Origin: an uncultured Anaerolineae bacterium | GTDB lineage: Bacteria > Chloroflexota > Anaerolineae > Anaerolineales > Villigracilaceae | Direction: 5' to 3' | NCBI GenBank assembly: GCA_903910795.1 | Contig: CAIWAX010000342.1 | Location: 1 to 36,740, forward strand | Length of the DNA stretch: 36,740 nucleotides | Shown: piece by piece, positions 1-8,239 of the stretch | Position numbering within the stretch: position 1 is the stretch's first letter | How the letters are laid out: every line of letters begins with the position of its first letter | The notes under the pieces: model-generated | The model's input: the letters and a program-made list of their open reading frames with translations, nothing else | What the model was told of the DNA's origin: nothing | Databases searched by the model: none | Program-made: the position numbers and the translations under genes

Positions 1-150
1 CTGCTATCGTTCGCCTGGCCGAAAAATCTATTGATCGGCTCGGCGCCTGATCTGCGCGGAACCAGCTTCTTCAATTTTGGATTAATCCTGTACCTGACCG
101 TACTGCTGCGCGCGCGCCGGGGAAAAGGGAAAGAAGACATGTTAAAATAG
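1..150 (+). CDS. C-terminal end of an unidentified membrane protein (partial)
   Basis: Frame 1 is open from the window edge to a TAG at 148-150, giving 49 residues. The visible tail holds one hydrophobic stretch (FFNFGLILYLTVLL) followed by a basic, charged end (RARRGKGKED), typical of a last transmembrane helix with a cytoplasmic tail. A hairpin with a T-run follows 17 bases after the stop, which supports this as a real gene end. The family cannot be named from the tail. Glycan genes follow on the same strand, so a polysaccharide-related membrane protein is possible, but that is only context. Confidence 0.6.
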   Translation: MLSFAWPKNLLIGSAPDLRGTSFFNFGLILYLTVLLRARRGKGKEDMLK

Positions 151-166
151 TAAATCGAACGGCATA

Positions 167-190
167 TTCGCCAGGAAGGCGAAGTTTTTT
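167..190 (+). terminator. Rho-independent terminator after the partial first gene
   Basis: A perfect 6-bp stem (TTCGCC at 167-172, GGCGAA at 178-183) with loop AGGAA is followed by G and six T residues (185-190). It lies 17 bases after the TAG at 148-150 and 105 bases before the next start codon, so it separates the two transcripts. Confidence 0.75.
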
Positions 191-294
191 GGGCAGGATC
201 AGTGATGCTTATGCCCCCGCCCAACGTACTTTGAAACCCTTGCCCACATACGCCTGGTACGGCATGGTAAAAATTATCGAAACATGAAGGTTGA

Positions 295-1737
295 ATGTCC
301 AAAAAAGTATTTATATGTGCCGATCACGGCATGGCACTGATTTATTTTTTACAGAGCGATGTGATCCCGGAGCTGCTGGCAGCCGGTGTTCAGGTTGTGC
401 TGCTGACAGATGATGAAATTCTGGAGCGCATTGCGGCGCAATTTGCACGCTCCGGACTGACTTTTGAAGGTCTGCGCCTGAAAAAAGCCAATGCCTACTT
501 CCAGAAAGTGGATAACCGGCGGCAGTGGCTGCTGGCCTACCTGCGGCGGGTGAGCGGCTCGTGGCGCATCAACAACGAGGCCCAGACCAGCCACATCTGG
601 GAAGTGTGGGCCGAAAACTCCTGGAGGTTCCGGCTGGGAGTCTGGCTACCAGCCGCGCTGATGACACTCGGGCTGCGCTCCAGCCGCGCGGCGCGCCAAC
701 AACTGGTAAAAGCCCAGATGCGCTTTACGCCCGGGATTTATACTGACTTGTTTGAAAAATACCAACCCGACCTGGTGATCGCATCCACACCCGGTTGGAG
801 AATAGACCGCTACCTGCTGCGCGAAGCCGCCCAACGCAGTGTTGAACGGATGACAGTGATCGTGGGCTGGGATAATCCATCCAGCTACGCCGTCACAGGC
901 GCGCCGGTAGATTGGGCCACCTGTTGGTCGCAGGTGCAGAAGGATGAGCTTGTATACGGATCGGATTGGCCGGCCGAGCGGGTCAACATCGCTGGCATTC
1001 CATCCTATGACGGCTATTTCCGCAAAACCTGGCTGATGCCACGCGAAGATTATTTTCGCCTCCACGGTCTGGATCCCGCCCGTAAATTGATTTCCTATGC
1101 CTGCAGTTTTGTGCATTTCGCGCCGAATTATCCCAATGTGGAAGCACTGGCACGGCTGGTCTCATCCGATGCGCTGGCCGAGCCCAGCCAGTTGCTGGTG
1201 CGCCTGCACCCCAGTCATTTTCAAGACAAACCACGGATTTTTGCCGAGGAACGAGAAAAAATCCACGCCCTCGAACAGAAGTATCCGCATGTGCACATTG
1301 TCCGCCCGGTGGCGCTGGGCGGTTCGCTAGGTTATTACGGCGGCGAAGACATGGATGAAAAGAGCTCCATGATGGCATATTCGAATGTGCTGGTGACAGT
1401 CTATTCAACCATGCTGGTTGAAACAGCGGTACATGACACTCCAGTTGTGGCGGCAGTGCTGGATACACCTGGGGGTTGGAATGTGCCTGGCAAGTTCTCG
1501 CTCTCATTGAAAGAAATCGGCAATTGGCCGACGCACCAACGCTTCCGGGCAGCCCGGGCCGGTCGCGTGGTCCAGGATGAAACAGGCCTGCGGGCAGCCC
1601 TGAATGCTTACCTGTCAGATCCGCAACTGGATGCGGCCGAGCGTAAAGCTTTTATCGAAAAAGAAATCACCTTCACGGATGCCTCCGCCGGAAAAAGAAC
1701 CGCCGAGTTTATCCTGAAGGTGTTGAATGCCAAATAG
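295..1737 (+). CDS. GT-B-like surface-glycan transferase (CDP-glycerol transferase/capsule synthase type)
   Basis: A 480-residue soluble protein. The ATG at 295 has a GAAGG ribosome site ending five bases upstream. The N-terminal half opens with a Rossmann-like stretch (KKVFICADHGMALIYFL). The C-terminal half carries a nucleotide-sugar-type region: a histidine segment near 'LVRLHPSHF' and, around residues 360-390, 'VTVYSTMLVETAVHDTPVV', which matches the ST-x-x-x-E-A-x-x-x-x-P-V pattern of CDP-glycerol glycerophosphotransferases, capsule synthases and related GT-B enzymes. A second protein of similar layout is encoded on the minus strand at 28170-29789. It sits 30 bases before a GH1 glycosidase and probably shares its transcript. 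Donor and acceptor are unknown. The fold class is fairly secure; the precise activity is inference. Confidence 0.7.
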   Translation: MSKKVFICADHGMALIYFLQSDVIPELLAAGVQVVLLTDDEILERIAAQFARSGLTFEGLRLKKANAYFQKVDNRRQWLLAYLRRVSGSWRINNEAQTSHIWEVWAENSWRFRLGVWLPAALMTLGLRSSRAARQQLVKAQMRFTPGIYTDLFEKYQPDLVIASTPGWRIDRYLLREAAQRSVERMTVIVGWDNPSSYAVTGAPVDWATCWSQVQKDELVYGSDWPAERVNIAGIPSYDGYFRKTWLMPREDYFRLHGLDPARKLISYACSFVHFAPNYPNVEALARLVSSDALAEPSQLLVRLHPSHFQDKPRIFAEEREKIHALEQKYPHVHIVRPVALGGSLGYYGGEDMDEKSSMMAYSNVLVTVYSTMLVETAVHDTPVVAAVLDTPGGWNVPGKFSLSLKEIGNWPTHQRFRAARAGRVVQDETGLRAALNAYLSDPQLDAAERKAFIEKEITFTDASAGKRTAEFILKVLNAK

Positions 1738-1767
1738 AGTGGTAAATTGAGCTTGGGAGAAAAAAAG

Positions 1768-3093
1768 ATGGCAGAGGCCGTAAATCATTTTCCGCGCGGG
1801 TTTTTATGGGGCACAGCCACCGCCGCGCACCAGGTGGAAGGCAACAACACAAACAACAACTGGTGGGCTTGGGAGCAGCAGCCTGGGCGTATTCTGAATG
1901 GGCATAAATCGGGATTGGCATGTGATTGGTGGGGCGGGCGCTGGAAAGATGATCTGGATCGCGCTGCCGAAACCGGCCAGAACGCGCACCGCTTCTCAAT
2001 TGAATGGAGCCGCATCCAGCCAGCGCCAGATCGTTGGGATGAAAGCGCTCTGGATCGCTACCTCGGCATGTTGCGTGGTATGCACGAGCGCGGATTGATG
2101 CCGATGCTCACCCTGCATCATTTCAGCAACCCGATCTGGTTGGAAGAACAGGGCGGCTGGGAAAATGACGACACCCCGGCCAAGTTCGCGGTTTTTGTTC
2201 GTAAAGTAGTGGAAGCCCTAAAAGAATATGTCTCCTACTGGGTCACAATCAATGAGCCGAATGTATATGCCTATTCAGCCTACAGCGCCGGTACGTTTCC
2301 GCCTGGGATAAAGAATATTAACACCGCTTTTCACGTGATGGCAAACCTGACACGCGGGCACGCCATGGCTTATCAGATCATACACCAACTCCAACCCGAA
2401 GCGCGGGTGGGGCTTTCGATGAATTACCGCTCTTTCTTCCCAGCCACAGCCAACCCACTTGATAAGTTTGTCGCCCGAACCCAATCTTCCATTTTTAATG
2501 ATCTGATCCCTTCCGCCGCCAGGGACGGCAAGCTGCGCCTGCCGCTGCGCACTGTCAGGGTGCCAGAAGCGATTGGAACGCAGGATTTTCTGGGCGTAAA
2601 TTATTATTCCCGCGACCAGGTAGCCTTCGATATTACTCGGGGCGCGGAGTTATTTGGAAGGCTGTATTATCCGGATGGGGCTGATTTAAGCGCCAACGGA
2701 TTCATCGCCAATGAACCGGAAGGCTTTTTTGAGGCGCTCAAGTGGGGTTTGCAGTTTAACATCCCTATGCTTGTCACCGAGAACGGTGTGGAAGACCAAT
2801 CCGATCAGATGCGCCCGCGCTATATTGCGAAACACATCCAGCAAATGTGGCGCGCTGTGAACTTCAACTGGCCTGTGCGAGGCTACTTCCACTGGTCGCT
2901 GGTAGATAATTTTGAATGGGAGCGCGGCTGGACCCAGCGTTTTGGGCTGTGGGGATTGGACGTCGAAACCCAAACCCGCACCCGCCGCCGCTCAGTCGAT
3001 CTGTACGCCGAGATTTGCAAGGAGAATGGGCTCTCGAATGCAATGGTAGAAAAGTATTGCCCCGAAGCGCTAAAAGATCTTTTCCCGGATTGA
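1768..3093 (+). CDS. Family 1 glycoside hydrolase (beta-glucosidase type)
   Basis: A 441-residue enzyme of standard GH1 length. It has the N-terminal GH1 signature 'FPRGFLWGTATAAHQVEG', the acid/base motif TINEP with Glu163, and the nucleophile motif TENG with Glu338. 'RFSIEWSRI' and 'GYFHWSLVDNFEW' are further GH1 landmarks. No signal peptide is visible, so it should act in the cytoplasm on small beta-glycosides imported or made in the cell. The frame is open back to a TTG at 1747, but the ATG at 1768 has GGGAGA seven bases upstream and starts where family members do. It follows the GT-B-like gene by 30 bases. Whether it is a beta-glucosidase, beta-fucosidase or beta-galactosidase cannot be told from sequence alone. 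Confidence 0.93.
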   Translation: MAEAVNHFPRGFLWGTATAAHQVEGNNTNNNWWAWEQQPGRILNGHKSGLACDWWGGRWKDDLDRAAETGQNAHRFSIEWSRIQPAPDRWDESALDRYLGMLRGMHERGLMPMLTLHHFSNPIWLEEQGGWENDDTPAKFAVFVRKVVEALKEYVSYWVTINEPNVYAYSAYSAGTFPPGIKNINTAFHVMANLTRGHAMAYQIIHQLQPEARVGLSMNYRSFFPATANPLDKFVARTQSSIFNDLIPSAARDGKLRLPLRTVRVPEAIGTQDFLGVNYYSRDQVAFDITRGAELFGRLYYPDGADLSANGFIANEPEGFFEALKWGLQFNIPMLVTENGVEDQSDQMRPRYIAKHIQQMWRAVNFNWPVRGYFHWSLVDNFEWERGWTQRFGLWGLDVETQTRTRRRSVDLYAEICKENGLSNAMVEKYCPEALKDLFPD

Positions 3094-3144
3094 TTTTATA
3101 TACTTGCTATCCCCAGGGAACTTTAGCCAAAGGTACTATTCTAA

Positions 3145-3174
3145 GTCAATTTGTGACCCCAAGTATTATATAAT
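3145..3174 (+). promoter_or_regulatory. Probable sigma70-type promoter for the lipoprotein-queG-rdgB genes
   Basis: A perfect -10 hexamer TATAAT lies at 3169-3174, with a weak -35 candidate GTCAAT at 3145-3150 (18-base spacer). It is in the 143-base gap between the GH1 stop and the lipoprotein start. The -10 match is direct; the -35 is poor, so this is a moderate call. Confidence 0.45.
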
Positions 3175-3179
3175 GTTAA

Positions 3180-3222
3180 CAGGAGGTGTGAACAACCCCG
3201 TCGCATGACCAGAAACCTCCTG
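3180..3222 (+). promoter_or_regulatory. 8-bp inverted repeat in the leader of the lipoprotein gene
   Basis: CAGGAGGT (3180-3187) and ACCTCCTG (3215-3222) are perfect inverse complements separated by 27 bases. The left arm is itself a perfect Shine-Dalgarno sequence, followed by GTG and a six-codon frame ending TGA at 3205-3207. The right arm abuts the GGAAAGG that is the likely ribosome site for the ATG at 3237. Pairing could mask or expose that site. The inverted repeat is seen; any regulatory role is inference. Confidence 0.4.
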
Positions 3223-3236
3223 GAAAGGTATCCGCT

Positions 3237-3857
3237 ATGAAGCTAACCCAGTTGATCCCAATCTTTTTATCCTTAATCCTGTTAAGCGCCTGTGCCAGCC
3301 CTGCATCCGCCACTCCCACCCCTACACAGGTGGATATCAACGCCCTCCAAACCGCCGTTGTCCAAACAGTGGTGGCCAATATTACCCAAACAGCCGCAGC
3401 CCAGCCAACCCTGGCAGCCACAAATACGCCTGTCCCGGCGGCTGTCACCCAACCTGCCGCCACGGCGGGCGCCGTTCCAACTGCCGCAACACCCGCGCTC
3501 GTACCTACCGCCACAACCCTGGCGCGGTGTGATGACGCTGTATTTGTCAGCGATGCCTCGGTGGCAGATGGCACGCACATGGGCCCCGGCCAGGCCTTTG
3601 TCAAAACCTGGCGGGTCAAGAACATCGGTACCTGTACCTGGAAAACCACCTATCACGTCAGCTATGGTTTTGGTGACAAAATGAGTGGTTTGCCTACCGC
3701 CCTGCCCGCAGAAGTGCTGCCCGGCCAGGAAACTGAAATATCGGTCAACCTGACTGCGCCGCAAAAAGCGGCCAACTATTTTGCAAATTGGAGATTGACC
3801 AACGCCAGCGGCATTTTCTTTGGTCAGGGGCTGACCGTCATGATTATTGTGCCATGA
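3237..3857 (+). CDS. Lipoprotein with NBR1-type Ig-like domain
   Basis: A 206-residue exported lipoprotein. A basic start and hydrophobic core lead to a lipobox LLSAC with the lipidated cysteine at position 19. Residues about 20-98 form a Thr/Pro/Ala-rich linker beginning 'PTPTQVDINALQTAVVQTV'. Residues about 103-206 form one domain with 'GTHMGPGQAFVKTWRVKNIG', 'CTW' and a final beta-rich segment. This is the Ig-like fold first named in the human NBR1 autophagy receptor and very common in Chloroflexota secreted proteins, where it probably binds extracellular ligands or cell-wall material. GGAAAGG precedes the ATG by nine bases. The stop overlaps the start of queG (ATGA). The first 50 residues resemble those of the deacetylase lipoprotein at 32582-33778. 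Confidence 0.85.
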   Translation: MKLTQLIPIFLSLILLSACASPASATPTPTQVDINALQTAVVQTVVANITQTAAAQPTLAATNTPVPAAVTQPAATAGAVPTAATPALVPTATTLARCDDAVFVSDASVADGTHMGPGQAFVKTWRVKNIGTCTWKTTYHVSYGFGDKMSGLPTALPAEVLPGQETEISVNLTAPQKAANYFANWRLTNASGIFFGQGLTVMIIVP

Positions 3858-4912
3858 CCTCCGGGCAATTAGCCCTGCTGCTCAAGCAAAAAGCCCGTCA
3901 GCTTGGTTTCACACTGGCGGGCATTGCCTTGCCCATACATCCTGCTCATCTGGATGTGTACTTGAACTGGTTGAACGCCGGCCGCCAAGCTGGCATGGCT
4001 TACCTGGCAGAACCCCGCGCTGTTGAGCGCAGGGCCGACCCAACCCAGATTCTGCCTGAATGCCGTTCCATTCTTGTGCTTGGAACACCGTATGCAAATC
4101 CGCAATCGATGCAGCCTGAGGAAGATCCATTGCCGCGCGGTCGGGTTGCCGCCTATGCCTGGGGCGCAGATTATCATCTGGTTCTGCCTGAACGGTTGCA
4201 AGCCCTGGTTGCATTTCTTGAAGAACAAGTGGGTCATGCCATTCCTAACCGCTGGTATACTGACACCGGCCCGATCCTGGAGCGCGAGCTGGCTATGCGG
4301 GCTGGTTTGGGTTGGATCGGGAAAAATACCTGCCTGATCAACCCCAGGCTAGGCTCAACCTTCCTACTTTCCGAAATATTGCTGGGACTTGAACTACCCC
4401 CGGATGAACCCTTCAGGGCAGATCACTGCGGTACATGCACTCGCTGTATCGATGCCTGCCCAACCCACTGCATCCGTGCGGATCGTACCCTTGAGGCGGG
4501 CCGTTGTATTTCATACCTGACGATTGAAAACAAAGTTGAAATTCCGCCAGAACTGCGCCCGCTGATGGGCGAATGGATTTTTGGCTGCGATATTTGCCAG
4601 ATGACCTGCCCGTGGAACCAGCGTTTTGCCAGTTCACAGGGAGATCCGGCCTTTGACCCCCGTTCCGGTATGCCAGCCCCTGCGCTAGCCGAAGAACTGG
4701 CGCTGTCACCACAGAAATTCAACCAAAAATTTAAAAACAGCCCGCTGCAGCGCGCCAAACGACGCGGATATTTGCGCAATATCGCCACCGCCTGCGGGAA
4801 CAGCGGAAAAATAGAACTGCTGACAGCCCTTGAAGCAGCCCAAAATGACCCCGAGCCGTTGGTACGCGAGGCCATCCGCTGGGCTGTTGGGCACATCAAA
4901 GGGGATTGGTAA
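3854..4912 (+). CDS. queG: Epoxyqueuosine reductase QueG
   Basis: This is the final enzyme of queuosine synthesis. It reduces epoxyqueuosine to queuosine at the wobble base of GUN tRNAs using cobalamin and two [4Fe-4S] clusters. The 352-residue protein has the catalytic Asp137 in 'DTGPILERELA', followed by 'GWIGKNTCLI'. The ferredoxin-like cysteines are C192, C195, C198 and C202, then C206, C245, C248 and C252 ('GCDICQMTCPWN'). The C-terminus holds HEAT-like helices ('RNIATACGNSG'). The frame is open 22 codons further upstream, inside the lipoprotein gene. The ATG at 3854 was preferred because it gives the usual family N-terminus and an ATGA overlap implying translational coupling. Length and motifs are complete. 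Confidence 0.95.
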   Translation: MTSGQLALLLKQKARQLGFTLAGIALPIHPAHLDVYLNWLNAGRQAGMAYLAEPRAVERRADPTQILPECRSILVLGTPYANPQSMQPEEDPLPRGRVAAYAWGADYHLVLPERLQALVAFLEEQVGHAIPNRWYTDTGPILERELAMRAGLGWIGKNTCLINPRLGSTFLLSEILLGLELPPDEPFRADHCGTCTRCIDACPTHCIRADRTLEAGRCISYLTIENKVEIPPELRPLMGEWIFGCDICQMTCPWNQRFASSQGDPAFDPRSGMPAPALAEELALSPQKFNQKFKNSPLQRAKRRGYLRNIATACGNSGKIELLTALEAAQNDPEPLVREAIRWAVGHIKGDW

Positions 4913-4954
4913 GATGGTAACCTTGGAAAAAGAGAAAGGGAGAGTATTTGTTTG

Positions 4955-5563
4955 ATGGAAAAATTACTCATTGCTACAACAAATAAGGGCAAGATCAAGG
5001 AATTTCAGGATTTGCTGGTTGGGCTGGACGTGTTGTTGGTTACACCCCAGGATTGCGGGCTGGGTTTGGAAGTTGTTGAAGATGGGCAAACTTATGAAGA
5101 GAACGCAGGAAAAAAGGCCCTGGCCTATAGCCAGGCCAGCGGAATGATCTGTCTCGCGGATGATTCAGGGCTGGAAGTCGAAGCCCTTGGAGGTGCGCCG
5201 GGCTTGTATTCGGCGCGCTATTCCCCCTTGCCCAACGATACAGATACCGGAAGGCGTGCCTACTTGTTAAAAAACCTGGCTGGATTTCCACGTCCCTGGC
5301 GGGCGCATTTTCACGCCACGCTGGCCATCGGCCTCCCAAACGGCAGCCTGTTTTTTGCAGCGGGAGATTGCTTTGGCGAGATCGTTCCTGAAGAACGCGG
5401 CGACAACGGCTTTGGTTATGATCCGATTTTTTTCATCCCTGAAAAGAGCTGTACCATGGCAGAACTATCCGGGTTGGAAAAGAATCAACTCAGCCACCGG
5501 GCCCTGGCTGTGAAGAATGCGCTGCCGCTTTTACGCAAAGCATTCAAAGATGTGCAGTTCTGA
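4955..5563 (+). CDS. rdgB: XTP/dITP diphosphatase (RdgB/HAM1 family)
   Basis: This house-cleaning enzyme hydrolyses dITP, ITP and XTP to monophosphates, keeping deaminated purines out of nucleic acids. The 202-residue cytoplasmic protein has the family start 'LLIATTNKGKIKEF', the catalytic/metal segment 'ADDSGLEVEALGG', 'GLYSARYS', and the base-recognition segment 'GFGYDPIFF'. GGGAGAG lies at 4938-4944. Both ATG 4955 and the TTG directly before it (4952) are within reach; ATG was chosen. It is 42 bases after queG and is probably the last gene of this plus-strand transcript, since the next gene is convergent. Confidence 0.95.
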   Translation: MEKLLIATTNKGKIKEFQDLLVGLDVLLVTPQDCGLGLEVVEDGQTYEENAGKKALAYSQASGMICLADDSGLEVEALGGAPGLYSARYSPLPNDTDTGRRAYLLKNLAGFPRPWRAHFHATLAIGLPNGSLFFAAGDCFGEIVPEERGDNGFGYDPIFFIPEKSCTMAELSGLEKNQLSHRALAVKNALPLLRKAFKDVQF

Positions 5564-5594
5564 ACTCCCCGCACCCAGCCAGAATCCGAATATT

Positions 5595-5626
5595 TAGCCA
5601 GGGAACTCACTTGACACTACCTGGCT
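5595..5626. other. Inverted repeat at the convergent rdgB/hydrolase junction
   Basis: AGCCAGG (5595-5601) and CCTGGCT (5620-5626) form a perfect 7-bp stem with an 18-base loop. It spans the stop of the minus-strand hydrolase, 32 bases after the rdgB stop. There is no T-run on either strand, so it is at most a weak or factor-assisted terminator. Confidence 0.3.
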
Positions 5627-6386
5627 GATATGAAATCCCATTCAGGAACACTTCAAGGATGCTGGCAATCGCCATCGGCTGTTCCAGCATAATCATGTGT
5701 CCTGCTCCATCAATAACGTGCAGCAAGGATTTTTTCAGACGATTGTGCATGGTTTCTGAATAACGCATGGGCGTCATCCTGTCATCCGATCCACATATAA
5801 TCAAGGCAGGAGCTTTGGCTCGTCCAAGCAGGCTGGTTTCATCAAAAGCATTGCAGGCCAAAAAATCGCCGTGCAGCACAGGATAACGAATCTCCAACAT
5901 GCGTTGAGCGGTTAATTCCTTTGTACGTGGATCAGCGAGAGGGCTGAATGATAGGTCAATCACTTTTTTGATGGCAATTGGAATAGTTGCGGACACCGAG
6001 GAGTTTGAAAGAAGTTCGCTGGAAACATGCAGCCGGGGAGCGGTTGAAAGCAGCCCCAATCCCAGGGTACGGCTGAGGTGGTGAATTCCCAACCAGAGCG
6101 CAATTGCGCCGCCCATTGAATGGCCCACAAAAATGGCTTTTTGGATCTTGAGCGAACTCATGAAATCCAATATGCAGAGGCCGTATTCTGCAATCGACTG
6201 GCTTCCAATGCCTTCCGACTTACCATGTCCTGGCAGATCAATGGCATAAATACGTTGGTTTTTCAGCCGCCGAATTTCGGGCGGCCAGGAGAGGTTGTTG
6301 CCTCCCGCGCCATGGATCAGAATAACCGCAGGTTTGGACCAATCACCGCCGTTATCAAAATAATATATTCCTGCTGAGAGGGGCAT
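5607..6386 (-). CDS. Alpha/beta-fold hydrolase
   Basis: A 259-residue hydrolase with a full catalytic triad: nucleophile Ser90 in GHSMGG, Asp201/202 in 'GSDDRMTP', and His230 in 'DGAGHMIMLEQP'. The oxyanion-hole segment is 'LIHGAGGNNLSW' and the strand after it is 'AIDLPGHGKSEG'. This is the esterase/lipase/haloalkane-type superfamily; the substrate cannot be read from sequence. There is no signal peptide, so it is cytoplasmic. AAGGGAAT sits directly before the ATG, and only six bases separate it from the stop of the histidine kinase, so the two are co-transcribed. Confidence 0.88.
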   Translation of the reverse strand: MPLSAGIYYFDNGGDWSKPAVILIHGAGGNNLSWPPEIRRLKNQRIYAIDLPGHGKSEGIGSQSIAEYGLCILDFMSSLKIQKAIFVGHSMGGAIALWLGIHHLSRTLGLGLLSTAPRLHVSSELLSNSSVSATIPIAIKKVIDLSFSPLADPRTKELTAQRMLEIRYPVLHGDFLACNAFDETSLLGRAKAPALIICGSDDRMTPMRYSETMHNRLKKSLLHVIDGAGHMIMLEQPMAIASILEVFLNGISYQPGSVK

Positions 6387-6392
6387 ATTCCC

Positions 6393-8180
6393 TTAATTTA
6401 CAGATTGATTTTTTTGGCCGTCGCGAGCATTGTGAAGCAAATCAGCGGCATCTTCCGTCAGAGGGATGAAGACCTGGATTTTAGTGCCTTTTCCGGGCGC
6501 TGATTGGATGTTCAGGATTCCGTTTACCAGTTCGGCCCGCTCTCGCAGGTTAACCATCCCGAGACTCCCACGTTTGTCATAAGATTTGTCAACCTCTGCC
6601 ACGTCAAAGCCAACACCGTTATCAGAAATTTCCAGAAAGGCAATTTCAGGGTGTTTCGGCAGCGGATTTAACCTGACCCAGATGGTGGCAGCTTTGGCAT
6701 GTTTACGAGCATTGTTAATGGCTTCTTCGGCGATGTAAAAAATCACACCGCTCTTGCCCATCTCAATCTGGGTGGCAAGCTGGCTATCAACCTGAATGCT
6801 GACATCCTGGTTGTAAGTTTCCTTCATCTTTTCCGCGTTGGACTGCAACGCGGCCACCAAACCCTGAGTTTCCAGCACCAGCGGCCGCAACGTGAATAGC
6901 ATATGCCTGATTTCCTTGGTAGTACGGCGAGCTAAATCTTCAATTTTAGCCAGCTCTTCTGCCACGGCACTCGGGTCGCGATCCAGCATGCGCCGGGCCA
7001 GGCTGACTCGCATTGCAATGGCCGAAACAGACTGCGTAGGGCCGTCGTGTAGATCACGCGCCAGTTTTTTGCGGGCTTCTTCCTGCGCATCCTGCATGCG
7101 TTCTTTTTCATCCGCCAGATCCTGGTAAAGGCGGGCATTCTGAATAGCAATGACAGCCTGCCGGCCAACAATTCCGAGCACGTCACAGCGTTCACGTGTA
7201 AAGTAGTTGGGAGTGGGATACCCAAAAATCATTGCCCCGTATGTATTAATTCCGCTGCGCATGGGCAGACAATAAATTGAATTGCACTGCGACAGGGCAA
7301 TTAACCGGCTTAATTCAGGATCCTTGGAGATATTACCAGTAATCAGCGGCTCGCCTTCTTCAATAATTTTCGCAAGGATCCCCTGTTTGGCAGGAAATGT
7401 GGCACGCAAATCGACCTGCGAAAACCGTCTGGCTGAACCCACAACAAGCTCGTTCCCCTCAAATAAAAGGAAGGCGCTAATGTAATTTGCTTCGGCTGGA
7501 ATAGCTGGCTGATCGGAAGAAGAATCTTCGACATGCAAAGCCGATACACTCAAATCCAGCGCGGCTTCCAGAACATGCTTGTAGCTAAGCATCGATGAAA
7601 GCGACGCAGTCATGTTATAAATAGCGCGCAGCCGATCTGTCTCCACTTTTTGCTGTTTCTCACGCTGGGTGATCTGATTGAGGCGTTTTTGCCGAATCTG
7701 GTTATACGTTTGTTGGCTGATATAGCCAAACAAGGTGCCTAAAATCATGGTAATGAAAACGCCGCCAATGACCAAAAACAGATTACTGGCAAACAAAAAG
7801 CCATAGGCGATTTCGATAAACACCATCAACCCGGCCGCCAAAACTCCACCTTTCAAATTGTAATAAAGACTGGTGGAAATTAGGGGGAGCAGTAAAATCC
7901 AGCAAGCCGGGCTTGCCAGACCCCCGGCTAAACAGAAATACAAAGCCCCAACTCCCAGATCAACCCCCACACAAACTTCCCGATGATGGCTGACACGATG
8001 GTTTTGCCCCGCCATACCCATTAAGTAGATGTTCCAACACGTCAGAGCCAGGAGCAGGGCGGTGCTTGGCATGACAAGCGAGTTTGCGAGTGAAAGGGAT
8101 ACCGTTGTTCCCAACAGGATAATCCAACGCAGGGATACAACATACCAGTCAACTACATAGGGAGAATCAGAATGAATCAT
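6393..8180 (-). CDS. Membrane sensor histidine kinase, GAF plus HisKA_3/HATPase (NarL-partner type)
   Basis: A 595-residue kinase. Residues 1-155 hold about five or six membrane helices. Residues about 156-182 are a charged coiled coil, and about 185-350 form a GAF-like domain. A second coiled coil leads to the HisKA_3 dimerisation helix with phospho-acceptor His378 in 'ARDLHDGPTQS'. The HATPase domain follows: N-box 'EEAINNARKHA' (485-495), G1 'DNGVGF' (520-525) and 'GSLGMVNLRERAE'. HisKA_3 kinases normally phosphorylate LuxR/NarL-type regulators, but none is adjacent. The genes downstream and upstream are a hydrolase and a sulfotransferase. The start ATG at 8180 has no strong ribosome site. 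The signal is unknown; the GAF domain suggests a small ligand or redox cue. Confidence 0.9.
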   Translation of the reverse strand: MIHSDSPYVVDWYVVSLRWIILLGTTVSLSLANSLVMPSTALLLALTCWNIYLMGMAGQNHRVSHHREVCVGVDLGVGALYFCLAGGLASPACWILLLPLISTSLYYNLKGGVLAAGLMVFIEIAYGFLFASNLFLVIGGVFITMILGTLFGYISQQTYNQIRQKRLNQITQREKQQKVETDRLRAIYNMTASLSSMLSYKHVLEAALDLSVSALHVEDSSSDQPAIPAEANYISAFLLFEGNELVVGSARRFSQVDLRATFPAKQGILAKIIEEGEPLITGNISKDPELSRLIALSQCNSIYCLPMRSGINTYGAMIFGYPTPNYFTRERCDVLGIVGRQAVIAIQNARLYQDLADEKERMQDAQEEARKKLARDLHDGPTQSVSAIAMRVSLARRMLDRDPSAVAEELAKIEDLARRTTKEIRHMLFTLRPLVLETQGLVAALQSNAEKMKETYNQDVSIQVDSQLATQIEMGKSGVIFYIAEEAINNARKHAKAATIWVRLNPLPKHPEIAFLEISDNGVGFDVAEVDKSYDKRGSLGMVNLRERAELVNGILNIQSAPGKGTKIQVFIPLTEDAADLLHNARDGQKNQSVN

Positions 8181-8239
8181 ACGACTTTAATCATAACTCA
8201 ATCCGGGCGGAAAATGTCAAGATAAAGTAACAACTCGAA

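Noticed and set aside
868-906. GWDNPSSYAVTG in the first GT-B-like protein as another R2 copy
   Set aside because: The DNA matches R2 only partly and lacks the TCCCG/CGGGA pair; the similarity is likely chance.
3176-3649. 157-residue minus-strand open frame
   Set aside because: Antisense to the lipoprotein gene; low-complexity Ala/Val/Gly reading of its Pro/Thr linker.
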